A stretch of DNA of 64,000 nucleotides from Ectocarpus siliculosus. Taxonomy: Eukaryota; Sar; Phaeophyceae; Ectocarpales; Ectocarpaceae. A model generated the notes under the pieces. That model searched no databases. It was not told the DNA's origin and saw nothing but the letters and a program-made list of their open reading frames with translations. The position numbers were made by a program, and so were the translations under genes. The number at the start of each line of letters is the position of its first letter. Position 1 is the first letter of the stretch. Positions 19,866 to 30,250 of the stretch are shown in pieces. The stretch lies in assembly GCA_000310025.1 (NCBI GenBank), contig FN649728.1, positions 6,817,792 to 6,881,791 on the forward strand, read 5' to 3'.

Positions 19866-21050
19866 ATGCGTTGTCCCCCCCCAAGGTCGTCGGCCCTTCC
19901 CCGCAGTCAGCCGACGCTGTTTCTCCAGCGCGTCTCCAAGGCCTTGGCGGGGAAATGCCCGAAATCCACTGGCGGCGCCCAGTACCTCATAAGCAGATCC
20001 TGGATGACAGTACCACCTACGGGTGGGTCGTGTTCCTTTCGGAACAACATCAGTGCTACCGTCGTCGTAGCGTTCCGTGCGTCGTAGATAAGCCGCTCAT
20101 GGCCGGTACACGATGAGCTGGGTTGTGCTCTGAAGAGCAATGACACCGAGTGGGTTATTCAGGACTCTCTGGAGGGGGCTGGGTTCAAGCATGGCGCGGG
20201 AGCTAGCTCACGGCGGTAGACGGGCCCCCAAAAAACGGTTGTGTGGAGCGGAGGATCGCGCTGGTTTCTCGGAGGGAGCCAAGGCTGTGTTTCTGAAATT
20301 CCCGAAACTTTCCCCCGGCATTGCCTTCCCCACTCGCTCGTCCTTCTAGGCGCTTTGTCCCGAGGCCTTCACATGGATGAACGACAACCTAAACATAGCG
20401 ACGGAGGTGAGCTAGTTGTTCCACTTCCGCTGTTACATTGAGGCGGTCGTTCATCCGTGTGAGGGCCTGGGGCCAGACGACAGGCCAAGGACAACGAGAG
20501 CGTGGGAACACACAACGTTGGGGAAGAGTTTCGATAACTCCAGAACCGTCGCGGTCCGAACCACCACCTTGACTCCCTCCGAAACCAGCGCGATCCTCCG
20601 CTCCACACGATCGTTGCGTGGTCCCGTGGATTACAGCCGTCAGCTAGTTCCCGCGTGATACACCATCCCCCCCGAGAGTCGTCGTCAACCCACGGCAGTG
20701 TCATTGTCCGTCCGAACACACCGCAGATCACCGCGAACGGCGGTGGGTAGCTTGATGGACGCAATACCGCGCACGGAGCTCTCCCACGACGGTAGCACTG
20801 ATCTTGTCCCGCAAGAATGCGGCCCACCCGTAGGTAGTGTGGTAATCCAGGATCTGCATGACACCGTTGGTGGATTTCTGGAGCGGCCCCGCCGTGCATA
20901 TACATGCCACGGTGCGCCTCCTCTTACCACATGGGTCTAACCAACACAAATGGTCAACAATGTGCCAGGAAACACGCTGGAGAGAAAGGCGTAGGCGAAC
21001 CGTGGGAAGGGTTGACGACCTTGGGGGGAACGGTTTGTTGTGATGCCGCC
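19866..21050. mobile_element. Palindromic, degenerate Ty1/copia pol (integrase) fragment
   Basis: Two diverged copies of one retroelement fragment face each other: left arm about 19866-20410 (plus), right arm about 20415-21050 (minus), centre near 20412. The left arm encodes QILDDSTTYGWVVFLSEQ (plus) and the right arm QILDYHTTYGWAAFLRDK (minus), both matching the integrase-core ILDDxTxxGWxxFLxxK block of copia polyproteins. Further inside, TWMNDNLNIATE (plus), resembling the segment after the integrase catalytic core, and VRTDND (minus), resembling the RTDNG motif, also fit. Both arms share the string GTGTGGAGCGGAGGATCGCG. Stops and frameshifts interrupt every frame, and no LTR, reverse transcriptase or RNase H is visible, so the element is dead. 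Confidence 0.65.
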
Positions 21051-21676
21051 TTCGCCCCCGCACACCCGTCGCAGCACTCCTGAGCGCCGGTCGGTTCGGT
21101 GCATGTGGCTCGGCGGTCTCGGACAAATCTTTGACATTGGCATGGCCGCCGCCGCAAACATGGTGCTAGCGACTGTTAATGAATGGGATGACATGTGCAA
21201 GCAGCCCTACGGTGGCCAGCCTCCTTGCAGTTGGCGCAGATTCAGAAAGCGCACGCGAGATGCGAATAATGAGGGTCGAGGGTCACGGTTGATGACGAGG
21301 TACTTGCGGCGCATCTTGCTTTGCAGCAACGACAGCTCGCGACACCGGGGGTACCTGAAAAGGGGGAGACGTGCCGGAAGTGTCTCGCTAATATTCGTGA
21401 CCCACATCATTCGCATCTCACGTGTGCTTTCTGGATCTACGCCAACTGCAAGGAGGCCGGTGGTTGCTTCCACGAACCCGACTGCTTCGTGGATGTGCAC
21501 GGGTGAACCACATCAAGGAGCCTGTTGCCGAAGGGCCCGTCTCGGTCAAAAGAACGCAAAGGGTGCTTCATCCCCGTGGAGCACATGGGATGAGAGGGTA
21601 GGTAGATGAATCTCGGCGGCCGTTGAAGATCTTTGGAGCCAGTACATGCAGTGGTATGTTGCCATGGTTCAATAGT
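21051..21676 (+). pseudogene. Possible retroelement remnant with Cys/His-rich segment
   Basis: Adjacent to the copia palindrome. A plus-strand frame at about 21321-21506 encodes a Cys/His-rich segment with CRKCL, HHSHLTCAFW and GGCFHEPDC, vaguely like a metal-binding module; a second frame overlaps it with no clear relative. No start, splice context or complete domain can be defined. I infer a decayed part of the neighbouring retroelement, at low confidence; an independent relic is equally possible. Confidence 0.25.
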
Positions 21677-21901
21677 AACACCGTAAATGACACAAGATAA
21701 CACACGCCCTGGACCGATTTTCAATTCTCGATTTCTCAACAGCAGAAAGAGTCACAGCGCCGAAAACGGTGGCGTTGAAGCTGTCTCGTCGAGAGCTTTC
21801 CGAAAATGCATTGTTTCACTGATGCATCCTCTTCGTCGTGGCGTAATCGAGCTTAGAAAATTGGTCCAGGGGGTGTGTTATCTTGCGTCATACACGGTAG
21901 T
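21677..21901 (+). mobile_element. MITE-like element, copy B
   Basis: About 225 bp with diverged family ends: left CCCTGGACCGATTTTCAATT, right TAATCGAGCTTAGAAAATTG followed by GTCCAGGGGG. The core GTCGAGAGCTTTCCGAAAA is intact. It lies about 130 bp left of copy C in the repeat-rich intergenic block. Confidence 0.8.
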
Positions 21902-22028
21902 CTAGTCGCCTACCGACCAGGGCGATGCGTATGAGACCGCAAACATCGGACAGCCGTGGGGTCCTACGTTCCTACATTCACCCCTTTTGTCTTCAATGTA
22001 TTTACAAAGCGGGGCAGCAGCAGCCGCA

Positions 22029-22255
22029 TACCGTAGATGACGTAAGATATCACACCCCCTGGATTGTTTTTCAAAGCTCGATTACTCCACAGCAGAGGAG
22101 AGCGGCGGTGCCGAAAATGGCGTCGTTGGAACCATCTCGCCTTGAGTTTTCCGAGGACGTATTTATCGTTTGATTCACACATCCTCTTCGCCGTGGAGAA
22201 GTCGAGCTTTGACAAACGGTTCAGGGGGTATGGCATCTTGTGTCACCTACGGTAA
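22029..22255 (+). mobile_element. MITE-like element, copy C
   Basis: About 227 bp. The left end CCGTAGATGACGTAAGATAT and the right end ATCTTGTGTCACCTACGG show the outermost terminal inverted repeat of the family more clearly than copy A. The inner arms TTTTCAAAGCTCGATTACTC and AAGTCGAGCTTTGACAAAC are diverged. Confidence 0.8.
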
Positions 22256-23358
22256 GCGATCGTATCGCACAAAGACTATGTTTTAAAAAGCCGCAATGGT
22301 TGTTTGGGTTTGACGCCGCACTGCACAAACCCACACAAGGCGGAAGGGGTTGAGAAGATATCTCTCGGTGCATGAGAAAGTCCCCGAGTGAATTGAAGAT
22401 CTGGACAATGTTGCACAACGGGTAGAAAACTGCGTAACTAGATCGTCCGAGTAGGGATGTCGATCTCGCCCCCCAGCAGTGTGTAGTGATGCTCTGGGAT
22501 GGGTTGCCCGCGGAGGAACTCTTGTACATGTACGTATGTTGACTTGGCAACTTGGCGATGCAACACACCCACCTAGCGCGAATGTACATGATGAATTAGT
22601 GTAGCAGCAACCGCATGGCTTTGGGAGTTACAGCGATTGCTTTGAGTACAAGTACATTTTTTTAAGGGGCCAACTGGGCACCCGAGGGATAGTAGCAGTG
22701 CTGCTGTACAATCGGCGCAAGACGTCGGTGCGGTGGTTGGATTTGGACCATCCCCGAGACCCTTGAGACATGGGAACTACTGCTGTAGCGGGCGCCTAGT
22801 GTTTCGTCAAACTTCGCACCGCTAAACTTCGACTTTCGATGTGCGCGCTGCAGATATATCGAAAGTGGTAATTTTCCGTGCAGTGTAGTTCTCCATGATG
22901 TTGCTGCAGATGCTACTCGTGTGCTGCCTCTCCTCACCGTAGTGAATCTACTGCTGTGGTGCAGGTACAACAGAGCAGCAGTAGCACCGCCTTCTGTTCA
23001 TCGATGTTACCAATCAGCAACACTCCGCACCTGCTAGGTCCTAACTGCAGATTGCTTGAAACCCGAGAGAGCGAGAGGCGGGTCAAGGCTCCTTCCATCC
23101 GCAGTAGGCCCGGAGAACGACGGCAATGCACCCGCGTACAGCAGCCGGCACGTACGTGTGTGTCGCAGATCAAAAATAGAAAAAAAGGTTCGGCGTGTGT
23201 GTCGCAGATCACAAAAAGGTTCGGCGTAGGGGGGGGCTTGCAACAAGGCATGAAACGACGGAGCTCCCACCTCACGTGCCACAACTTTGGGCCCGCAACT
23301 TTTGTGCTGTTTGGGTTGTCCACACGACCACATCACCGTCAAGAGCCACACCAGCATC
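22256..23358. other. Intergenic, nothing recognised
   Basis: No supportable gene. It contains several ACTGCTGTAG-type motifs (near 22775 and 22949) and a small imperfect tandem duplication at about 23157-23227 with repeated GTGTGTCGCAGATCA and AAAGGTTCGGCG blocks. Confidence 0.4.
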
Positions 23359-23515
23359 ATGAGGTTGAGTACTGCGGCCTCAGTAATCATCTGCTGCCAC
23401 GCTGCTGCGACGTTGAATTCGTCGCATGCTTTCGTGGTTTCCAAAAGGTGCGGGAGTGTGAGAGGACGCCGTGTACTCTGTACTGCTGCTGCTGTTGGGT
23501 TCAAGGACGAACTCA
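23359..23515 (+). CDS. Possible first exon encoding a bipartite plastid-targeting presequence
   Basis: The ATG at 23359 opens a frame beginning MRLSTAASVIICCHAAATL and continuing NSSHAFVVSKRCGSVRGRR. A short basic n-region, a hydrophobic core, and an A|F junction followed by a basic, serine-containing stretch resemble the signal peptide plus transit peptide of stramenopile plastid proteins, where phenylalanine follows the signal-peptidase site (ASAFAP-type motif). No downstream exon encoding a mature plastid protein could be joined, and the donor is undefined; the 3' limit given is arbitrary. It may be a chance ORF, since the composition here is biased by CTGCTG-type repeats. Confidence 0.25.
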
Positions 23516-25790
23516 CCTATATATCGCATGAACGTTCAGCACCCGGGCATCACCGAGTCATGCTCACCGAAACGTTATCTGCTGGAAGGGTAGTTGTGAT
23601 ACGGTACCCCAGGCTGCTGTGTGCTATGCTTCTGGTGGTGAGCTCCCACAGCAGTAACCTTGTCCTGCCCTGAAAAGATCGAAAGACGATGAGTGGGGAT
23701 ACTGCGGATGCCCCCTAGCCTTGCCACTTGCCACTTGGCGTGTTGGGAGAGCATACAGCCCCTGAACCTGCTGTACAGCAGTACTGCTGTAATCCAGCAA
23801 TTCCATAAAGACGAGGAGATTTTCAAGAATGAGTGTGGCACACCGGGCGGTGGCTTTTTGTTTACGGCCTTAGGAGGTCATGCCGGCGGCGCGGCTGCCC
23901 GTGTTCCCACTCGCCAGTCCCCGCCACCCCACCGCGGAGAAGGATCCTTGCCGAGCTGAGCGCTTACAGCACACCAGAGCCAATTCCACACCACCGCCGA
24001 CAAGCTTGTTGAATAATGGCTCCGTTGGTTTTACCACAACTGGGCGTTGGTTTCAGTGCTTCACGTTTTGGGCTACGCCCCAAAGCAGGCCAGGGTTGCA
24101 GGCTGCCCCGGATGTCGTGAATTCCCCCACGTACATTCCGTTCAACTGACAAGCAAGCCGTTTCCCGATGCTCTGAATGCAGTTCCATCCGAAGGGCTGG
24201 CGCCCTGTCGGAGGGGCGAGAGAGCGCGGTCGCCGCTACAATGGGCCAGATGGAGCAAGTTGTTGACGGGCCGGTGGTAGATCTCAGGGGGGGCAAGACG
24301 ACGGGGTCGAAAAAGGTGGGCGGAGGCCGGGTTGGTTCCCCTCTGGTGGTGCGTCGTGAGGTCAAGAACTTGTCCACACTCAATAACTCGCTTTCATCAT
24401 TACACTTTGCGCCACCGTCGCTCCATATTTGGTCATTGGGAAGACCAACCACAGGGAACATAGAGGTTTTAGTGCGGGTACGATTCAAGTTCTCGCTTTT
24501 CGTGAAAATCGAACCCCCAGTTCATGTCTGCCCATGTCTTGGTGGTGCCGGACCTGTACGCAGTAGGTGCATGTTTTGACTCCGGTGCCGTCTCAGTATC
24601 GTTGACATGTTGGAGATGTCGTACGCAGAGATGTTCATTCGGTGAACCTTCCGTACACAACGATCGAAAGGGTGCTCTTTTGGTTCTCGGTCTTTCAACT
24701 ACGCGCATTATTACATATGCATGTGCATACCACTTCGAAGTACCTTATTTTATTGGCACTCGAACCCTTGTGGGGAGGCCATTCTTTGCAACAAAACAAG
24801 TAACGAAAAGCTGGCTACATCCCCAGATTTGCAAGGGCATGTGCCCGCAACAACAACACGAAAGCACGCACAGGGCGTGCAATAGTTTGGTCGAGGCTGT
24901 CCGTGGGTTCGTTTGTGCGTGAGTGCATAGTGGATCTCTTAGCACTATTTCAAGAGCATCTCACAGTACAAGCCCCCCCTCGTGTACCACAGGAGGTTTG
25001 ATAAAAGTGATCTGTGAAGTGGCTTCCCTCTCGTCCGTCGAGGTTGGAGCGGATGTCAGCGGGCGTTGTCGGCACCCTCCCCGCCGAAGGAGACGTGATT
25101 GTTTACTTCATGTTTTTGAGAGAAAAAGGGCGAGAGACGATTTGGGGGAAAAGAGAAGAGAGAGAGAGAGACAGGACGGGCGACATACAGACATGGAGGC
25201 GTATCCCTCCCATGACCACAAACCGAGAGCAAGGAGAGGAGGGATGCTGACCTAAATATGTACATGCGTTTCCTGTTGTGTAGTTTGCTTGAAATGAAAG
25301 TGGACAGGTGGCACAACGCACAACACATCTACATGTTGTTACACAACCTAAATGATGATGCTGCACCGCTGCTGTACACCCGGTCCGTCAAGAGCGACGA
25401 GATGAAAAGTGTTGATAGGTTATGTGGATGTCCGCTTGCGCAGGACTGTTTTCGGAGCAACAGCAGTAGTAGAGAGGGGATACAGACACGCGCTGCAGCT
25501 CCAGTGTTGGGCTTGTTCCCTCCTCCACGTGCACAACACTCGTTGCATGTTGTCTGCACGAGTTGTCTGCACCAGCGCAGGGGGAAGTTATGGTTTTGGA
25601 TCATGCGTATGAATCACCTCCCCCGCGCCGGCCCGTGCGCTCCAGACCGACGCACTTGTCTCGATGCACTCGTCTACTGCCGGCATATTATTCAGGTATA
25701 GCATCAGGGTGCCCCCCAACAGTAATGGACGTATTCTTCGGGTCTTACCGACGACCGTTCACGTGTTGTCTTCTCTCGACGCTTTTGTCG
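23516..25790. other. Intergenic or intronic DNA with no assignable exons
   Basis: Lies between two orphan candidate exons. Open frames up to 174 codons (minus, 23964-24488) exist but carry no recognisable motif. It contains the perfect 18-bp palindrome TACAGCAGTACTGCTGTA at 23774-23791. If the flanking candidate exons belong to one gene, this would be its interior, but I could not identify linking exons. Confidence 0.3.
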
Positions 25791-25799
25791 TCTGTCCAT

Positions 25800-25926
25800 C
25801 AAGGGGAAGGAATCTTCGGCAAAAAGCAAGAGCTCCAAAGCGTCCAAGTCCAAGAAGGCGCCCAAGAAACCTTCCTTCATTGCCACCATCAAGGCCTTTT
25901 TCCAGTCGCTCGTCAACCCGCAGTGA
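25800..25926 (+). CDS. Orphan 3'-terminal exon of an unidentified protein
   Basis: A plus-strand frame after a plausible acceptor (CCATCAAG) encodes a lysine/serine-rich stretch (KSKSSKASKSKKAPKKPS) followed by an amphipathic segment, FIATIKAFFQSLVNPQ, and a TGA stop at 25924-25926. The biased basic tract plus the amphipathic end looks like a genuine protein C-terminus rather than random translation. No upstream exon or family could be identified. It could be the end of a gene starting at the possible presequence exon near 23359, but nothing links them. Confidence 0.3.
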
Positions 25927-27789
25927 GTGTTTCCGATGCATGAGGATAGTGCCTATCCCCTCTGCTATGCATATGCAATAGTGCTTTCGGCAGATTTGAG
26001 GCTCCACAACAGGTGGTTGCGTAGTTTGGTGCCGTCACCGATATTCTGCATGAACCACGAAACGTTCTTTTTGTTGTGTCTGGCGTAGCTGGGAGTACGT
26101 GTGAGCCGGAATGGTCGAGGACAGGGTTTCTTGTGCAAGATCTCATGTCATGCGTCACAACCGCCATTCGCGTCCAATTCGCTCTTTTTTTTGTGTTCGC
26201 GCGCAAAATACCAGCACTAGCTCGTGTGTTGTTCTTGTCATCTACATGGCGATCGACTATTCGAGCCAGACCATGCTTCCTGAGAGATCTCGCCGTGTCC
26301 TGACTGTAGAGGACCCCTTCCCCGTTCCTCCGCGGTTTCCCTTTCCCTCCTCATGCTCGCCCCTCTTAAGTTTTGCCTTGAAACTGCAAGCGAAAAAGGA
26401 GCAGCACAACACGGTGCACGGATCGGGCTCTGCATGACGCCGCTGCTCCGCCATCGCCGACAGCACCAGATACTTGAAATCCATACTCGTTCTTGTGGGT
26501 TTTTACGGACGAGGTCGACTGATTCCCGGACAAAGATGTGGGCGAGGCGTGTCTAGACGCAAGGTTATCCTTGCCGTGGATCCGTGCCGCTCGAATGTAC
26601 CACGCCTTCCGCTGTGCGTGACATTCGGAGCCGACTGCCAACTTTATCAGAACGTAGGAATGGTGCTGTTTCGGATACATACAATGTAGTTTGACGCGTT
26701 CACCGATCAAGCCACCACTTGTGTAGGTAGGACCTCAAACCCTTGCAAGAGAGTTGGCACAAAAAAATGTAGAGGACAAGGTCACGCGTGCTTAGTCCTT
26801 TCTCGTTCACCCAGCAGGATATTTTATGTGGTGGTCGAAACCATCATTCCGGACAATGGGCCGACCTAACTGTCGGTTGCAGTTTCGGCATCAATTGTTG
26901 TTTCCAACAAAGTTTCCGTTGTTTACGTCGTTGTGTGAATGGGGCTAGCCGTCCCGGGGCAAGTGACCATGAGGAACCGGTGGCTACCAATGTGGTTTCG
27001 ATTTTGAGAAGAGGAGGTATGCTGGCTGCGCTTATCCTTACAGGTGGAGACGTCCGCATGCTTGCGACGAGAAGAACTCACACGGCCTGCCAACATAGGT
27101 GGCGGTAGAAAAGTGGCAGGGTTGTCGTTCAGGTCGCCCAACTCTGGGGTATCAAACCGCACGAGAATTCGTCAACGGTGACGTTCACTTCAATAGAATG
27201 GTCGGCACCCGAACGGTTCAAACAACGATTGGGTTCTTGCGAGGTACTATATCGGTGTTGCGAATTGAGGTGCGGATATCGAAATCACCAGGCAATCACC
27301 TGGCGAGGCAGGCGAAACATGTTTTGGGATTAAGGGGTAGGAGCCCTTGTCCTGTGAATGCACTGGCAATGTAGGATCTGCAAAGAAGCAGAAGCCTGCT
27401 GGCCCACGTGCGAGGTGCAATAGCGCGGTTTTGAGACCTTGATTTGTTGCGAAGAGCCACCCATGTGTCGCAAGACAATGGGAATAGGAATCACCTGCCG
27501 AGCTATAAACAAAGGCGCGAACGCGCTTCCAATTGCGGCAATGACCGAAAAGGGCTTTCCGGCCCAACATTGCACCTTGATAAAACGGAGACACTTTCGG
27601 AAGCTGCTCACACATGCCATACGTTTGCAGGAAAAGGGCATCTTGGCCACAGTTGTGAGTTGCGTGTGATGGACGCGGTGCACATTGTTCAGCTACACTA
27701 CTGCCGTCACTACCACCACTGCCGTGCATGAGGGAAGTACCGGCAACGGCAGCGTCAAGGCTAGCTTGACGATCTTGTGCAAGGTTGGC
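25927..27789. other. Intergenic, nothing recognised
   Basis: Only scattered short frames with no recognisable domains. The left end of the minus-strand frame 27247-28122 lies here; it also runs through the neighbouring inverted duplication and is not supported as a gene. Confidence 0.4.
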
Positions 27790-28490
27790 ACCAAGCGGAA
27801 GGGCACTACTGTCTACGGTTACGTGGAAGGGTCTTAGCTGCGGCAAGAGCTGTGGCACGAACAGCAAGGCCCGAAGACAAAACCCCACGCGAAACACCCG
27901 GCCGGCTGGTCGTTCGAGAACGAGTAGGTGTTTTGGAAAGGCGTCGGCGGAACGAGGCGGGGGCGGAGCTGCCGCCCCACACCCCGGCCATCGTACGCAG
28001 TTCAACGCACGAGCGATTGCCATCGACTCAACAAGTACTATAGTAGTCGACCGGGGGGGGGGCGTCTGAGAAACCGCAAACCCCGCACAACGATGGAAAA
28101 TGGAGGCAATGTCCACGACCATTGATCGTCATCAACTAGGTAGATGAACATGGGAGATGGACATTGCATCAGAGGTTGTCGTCAAGCCCCCCCCCCCCCC
28201 CAGGTTCTTACATACGAGGACTTTGCTGCGAGGTTCCCAGGCGGACATGGCTCCCAAACGACTACCTACACACGTCTCGGCGAGCCATCTTTTGGCTGCG
28301 CGGTTGTTGCTTTTGATCTCGTGCTCTTGCCTCCAACCTCCAACCGGTACAGCAATGGCAGGGTTGTGGGGTGAAAGCTCCGGCCGCTCTTGTTCCGCCG
28401 TTCCGCTACCGGCCTTCCCCGTCCACCCGTTCTCGGAACTGGAACGCCCAGGCCGTGGGAAGCAGCAGCACAGCAGCACAGCGGCACACG
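27790..28490. repeat. Inverted duplication of unidentified sequence
   Basis: Left arm about 27840-28110, read on the minus strand, resembles the right arm about 28150-28490 on the plus strand. Matching landmarks in order: GGACATTGC, a long C-run, then MAGVWGGSS (minus) against MAGLWGESS (plus), and CTCGTTCCGCCG against CTTGTTCCGCCG. Similarity is moderate with indels. The plus-strand poly-C near 28189-28202 mirrors a G-run at about 28054-28063. The element is unidentified and may be a second retroelement relic. Confidence 0.45.
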
Positions 28491-29625
28491 AGCGACCCGA
28501 CGCAGCGACACCACAGTACCAGGTGAAGTGCTTGCAATGCCCTCGATCTCGCGGCGCCAAGCACGCACCGCGTGACTCAGCGAGACTGCTTCTCATTGCA
28601 CGCGGTCGTACCGTACCTGTGTCGAATACACCCGCCCCAGGTGCAGAAACGGCGCGTGCGTCGCTGACTCCACGCTGCTCCAACACGTCAGCCGCCACCG
28701 TCGCGCGTAGCCCGCGCTCGGCCACGCGCACCACACCTTCCGCTTCTCCTAGATTTGGCCCCATCATGCGGTGAAGTCCGTGCCCCTACCCAGAGCCAGA
28801 GGGCCCTACCCCGCATGCACCCTGAGCGCCGGCGTTCCGCACAACGAGCGCAGATGGCTTGCGAGGAGTTGAAGTCGCACCGCCATCATCTGCCCGGGCT
28901 TCTCCACCGTCCGCGGCCGCCTCAGCTCGCAGAACATGCTTGAATGGGCACGCGTCACCTCGGGTGGCATGTTTGTGTGTCCCGCAACTGGAACCAAAGC
29001 CCGACAGTCTCACCCGTGAGACGCTTCTTGGCTCTGCGGCCACTGCGAAGCAGCTTCGCCGCCAGCGCCCGATCCAGATCCGCAATTGATTCCTGCTGCT
29101 TCCTGACTCAAGAGCTTGAGCAAGTGCTCCCGCTCCCGACATACGGACGAAAGCGGGGACCGGCGGCAGGCCCAATTCGGACGTTGGCGGACTGCGAAAA
29201 GGTAAGGGCTTGCGAGGTGACCGCCGCTGCCCATTCGTCGAGATAATCGTTGCAGAACATCTATCCCAGTCAGTGTGGAGATGGCCTTCGGCGACGTCAA
29301 CATGCCCTCTGGCATCGAAAAAAATAGGCGCGGAACTTCTGGACTGCCTTGATAAACGCGAGCTCAATCGTATTGACGCGCAACAGAAGCGCCGCGTGGT
29401 CAGCGTTGTCCTGCCGTAAGCCCAGTTTTAGGAACCCAATGATTCCCTTGGTCCTCAGATCGAACAAATCGGGGTTGGGCGGAGGCGGATGATCGTTCAC
29501 GGGCGCCCGGGGGTTGTCCAGAGCATATATATATATGCGAATAGCGTGCAAACAAAAAAAAACGCAGAGACTTCGCAATCTCATCAGAGAGCTCCAGGGT
29601 GTTAGCGGGCGTTCCTTGAAGTTGT
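28491..29625. other. Intergenic, possible retroelement remnant
   Basis: Overlapping GC-rich frames on both strands, longest 193 codons on the minus strand (28786-29367). That frame contains a Cys/His cluster, GDACPFKHVLRA preceded by CGTHKHATR, loosely reminiscent of a CCCH finger but incomplete. Without a domain match, start or splice context, I do not call a gene. Confidence 0.3.
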
Positions 29626-30250
29626 GGCGCCGACTTGCCCGTGTCCGGTGGCTGAGGCCCTGTCAAGAGCGCTGATCAGGACTAATATCTTCCTCACCGC
29701 CAGCTGCGACCACGCCTGCCTGCGCGTCGTTCTTCAGGCAGATAGATGGTCTTGGACCGACGCTGCGCTGCGACGCTTCCCCACGACGTTCATTATTATT
29801 GCGCCGACTCCCCATACTCGGCGTGGGAAGCAGTCGTGAACACGACAGATCCCGCGATGGGCGTAGCAACTTGGGTGTAGGCGTCGTGGGCCCCATATCG
29901 AAGGTGGTCCGCCCGCCCGCCCAGCACGCCACGTTCGAGAGAGAGGTCCACGACGCTGCTATATATACCATTATTTTTTTACAACAACAACATCTGTCTG
30001 CCGTTGTCACGGCTGCTTCCCATGACGAGTACATGGGAAGTCAAGTCAGCGCTAATGGGCGTGGGCGCCCATGGATGTGGATGCGGCGCAGCGCCGGCCC
30101 GAGACCATCCGCCTGAAGAACGACGTGCAAGGCAGGGTCGCAGATGGCGGTGAGGACGTGAGGAAGATATGGGTCAAACAGACAGACAGAGCTGATGGGC
30201 GCCGTCCTGACAGGGCAACGACCACGGAACACGGGCAAGTCGGCGTAAGC
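29626..30250. repeat. Large inverted repeat (foldback), arms about 220-250 bp
   Basis: Left arm 29626-29847 and right arm about 30000-30250 are reverse complements with indels; the spacer is about 150 bp. Shared blocks include GCCGACTTGCCCGTGT at the outer ends, ATATCTTCCTCAC, CACCGCC, CTGCGAC, GCGTCGTTCTTCAGGC / CACGTCGTTCTTCAGGC, and GGGAAGCAG near the inner ends. There is no coding capacity. It may be a foldback element or a duplicated-and-inverted repeat. The spacer holds a TATATATA stretch and an A/T-rich tract. Confidence 0.75.

Noticed and set aside
27247-28122. 291-codon minus-strand open frame
   Set aside because: It spans one arm of an inverted duplication, has no recognisable domain and a composition like the surrounding GC-rich DNA. 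A chance ORF is the simpler explanation.
28157-28774. 205-codon plus-strand open frame
   Set aside because: It begins in a poly-C region, overlaps the right arm of the inverted duplication and shows only Ser/Pro/Arg-rich sequence without motifs.
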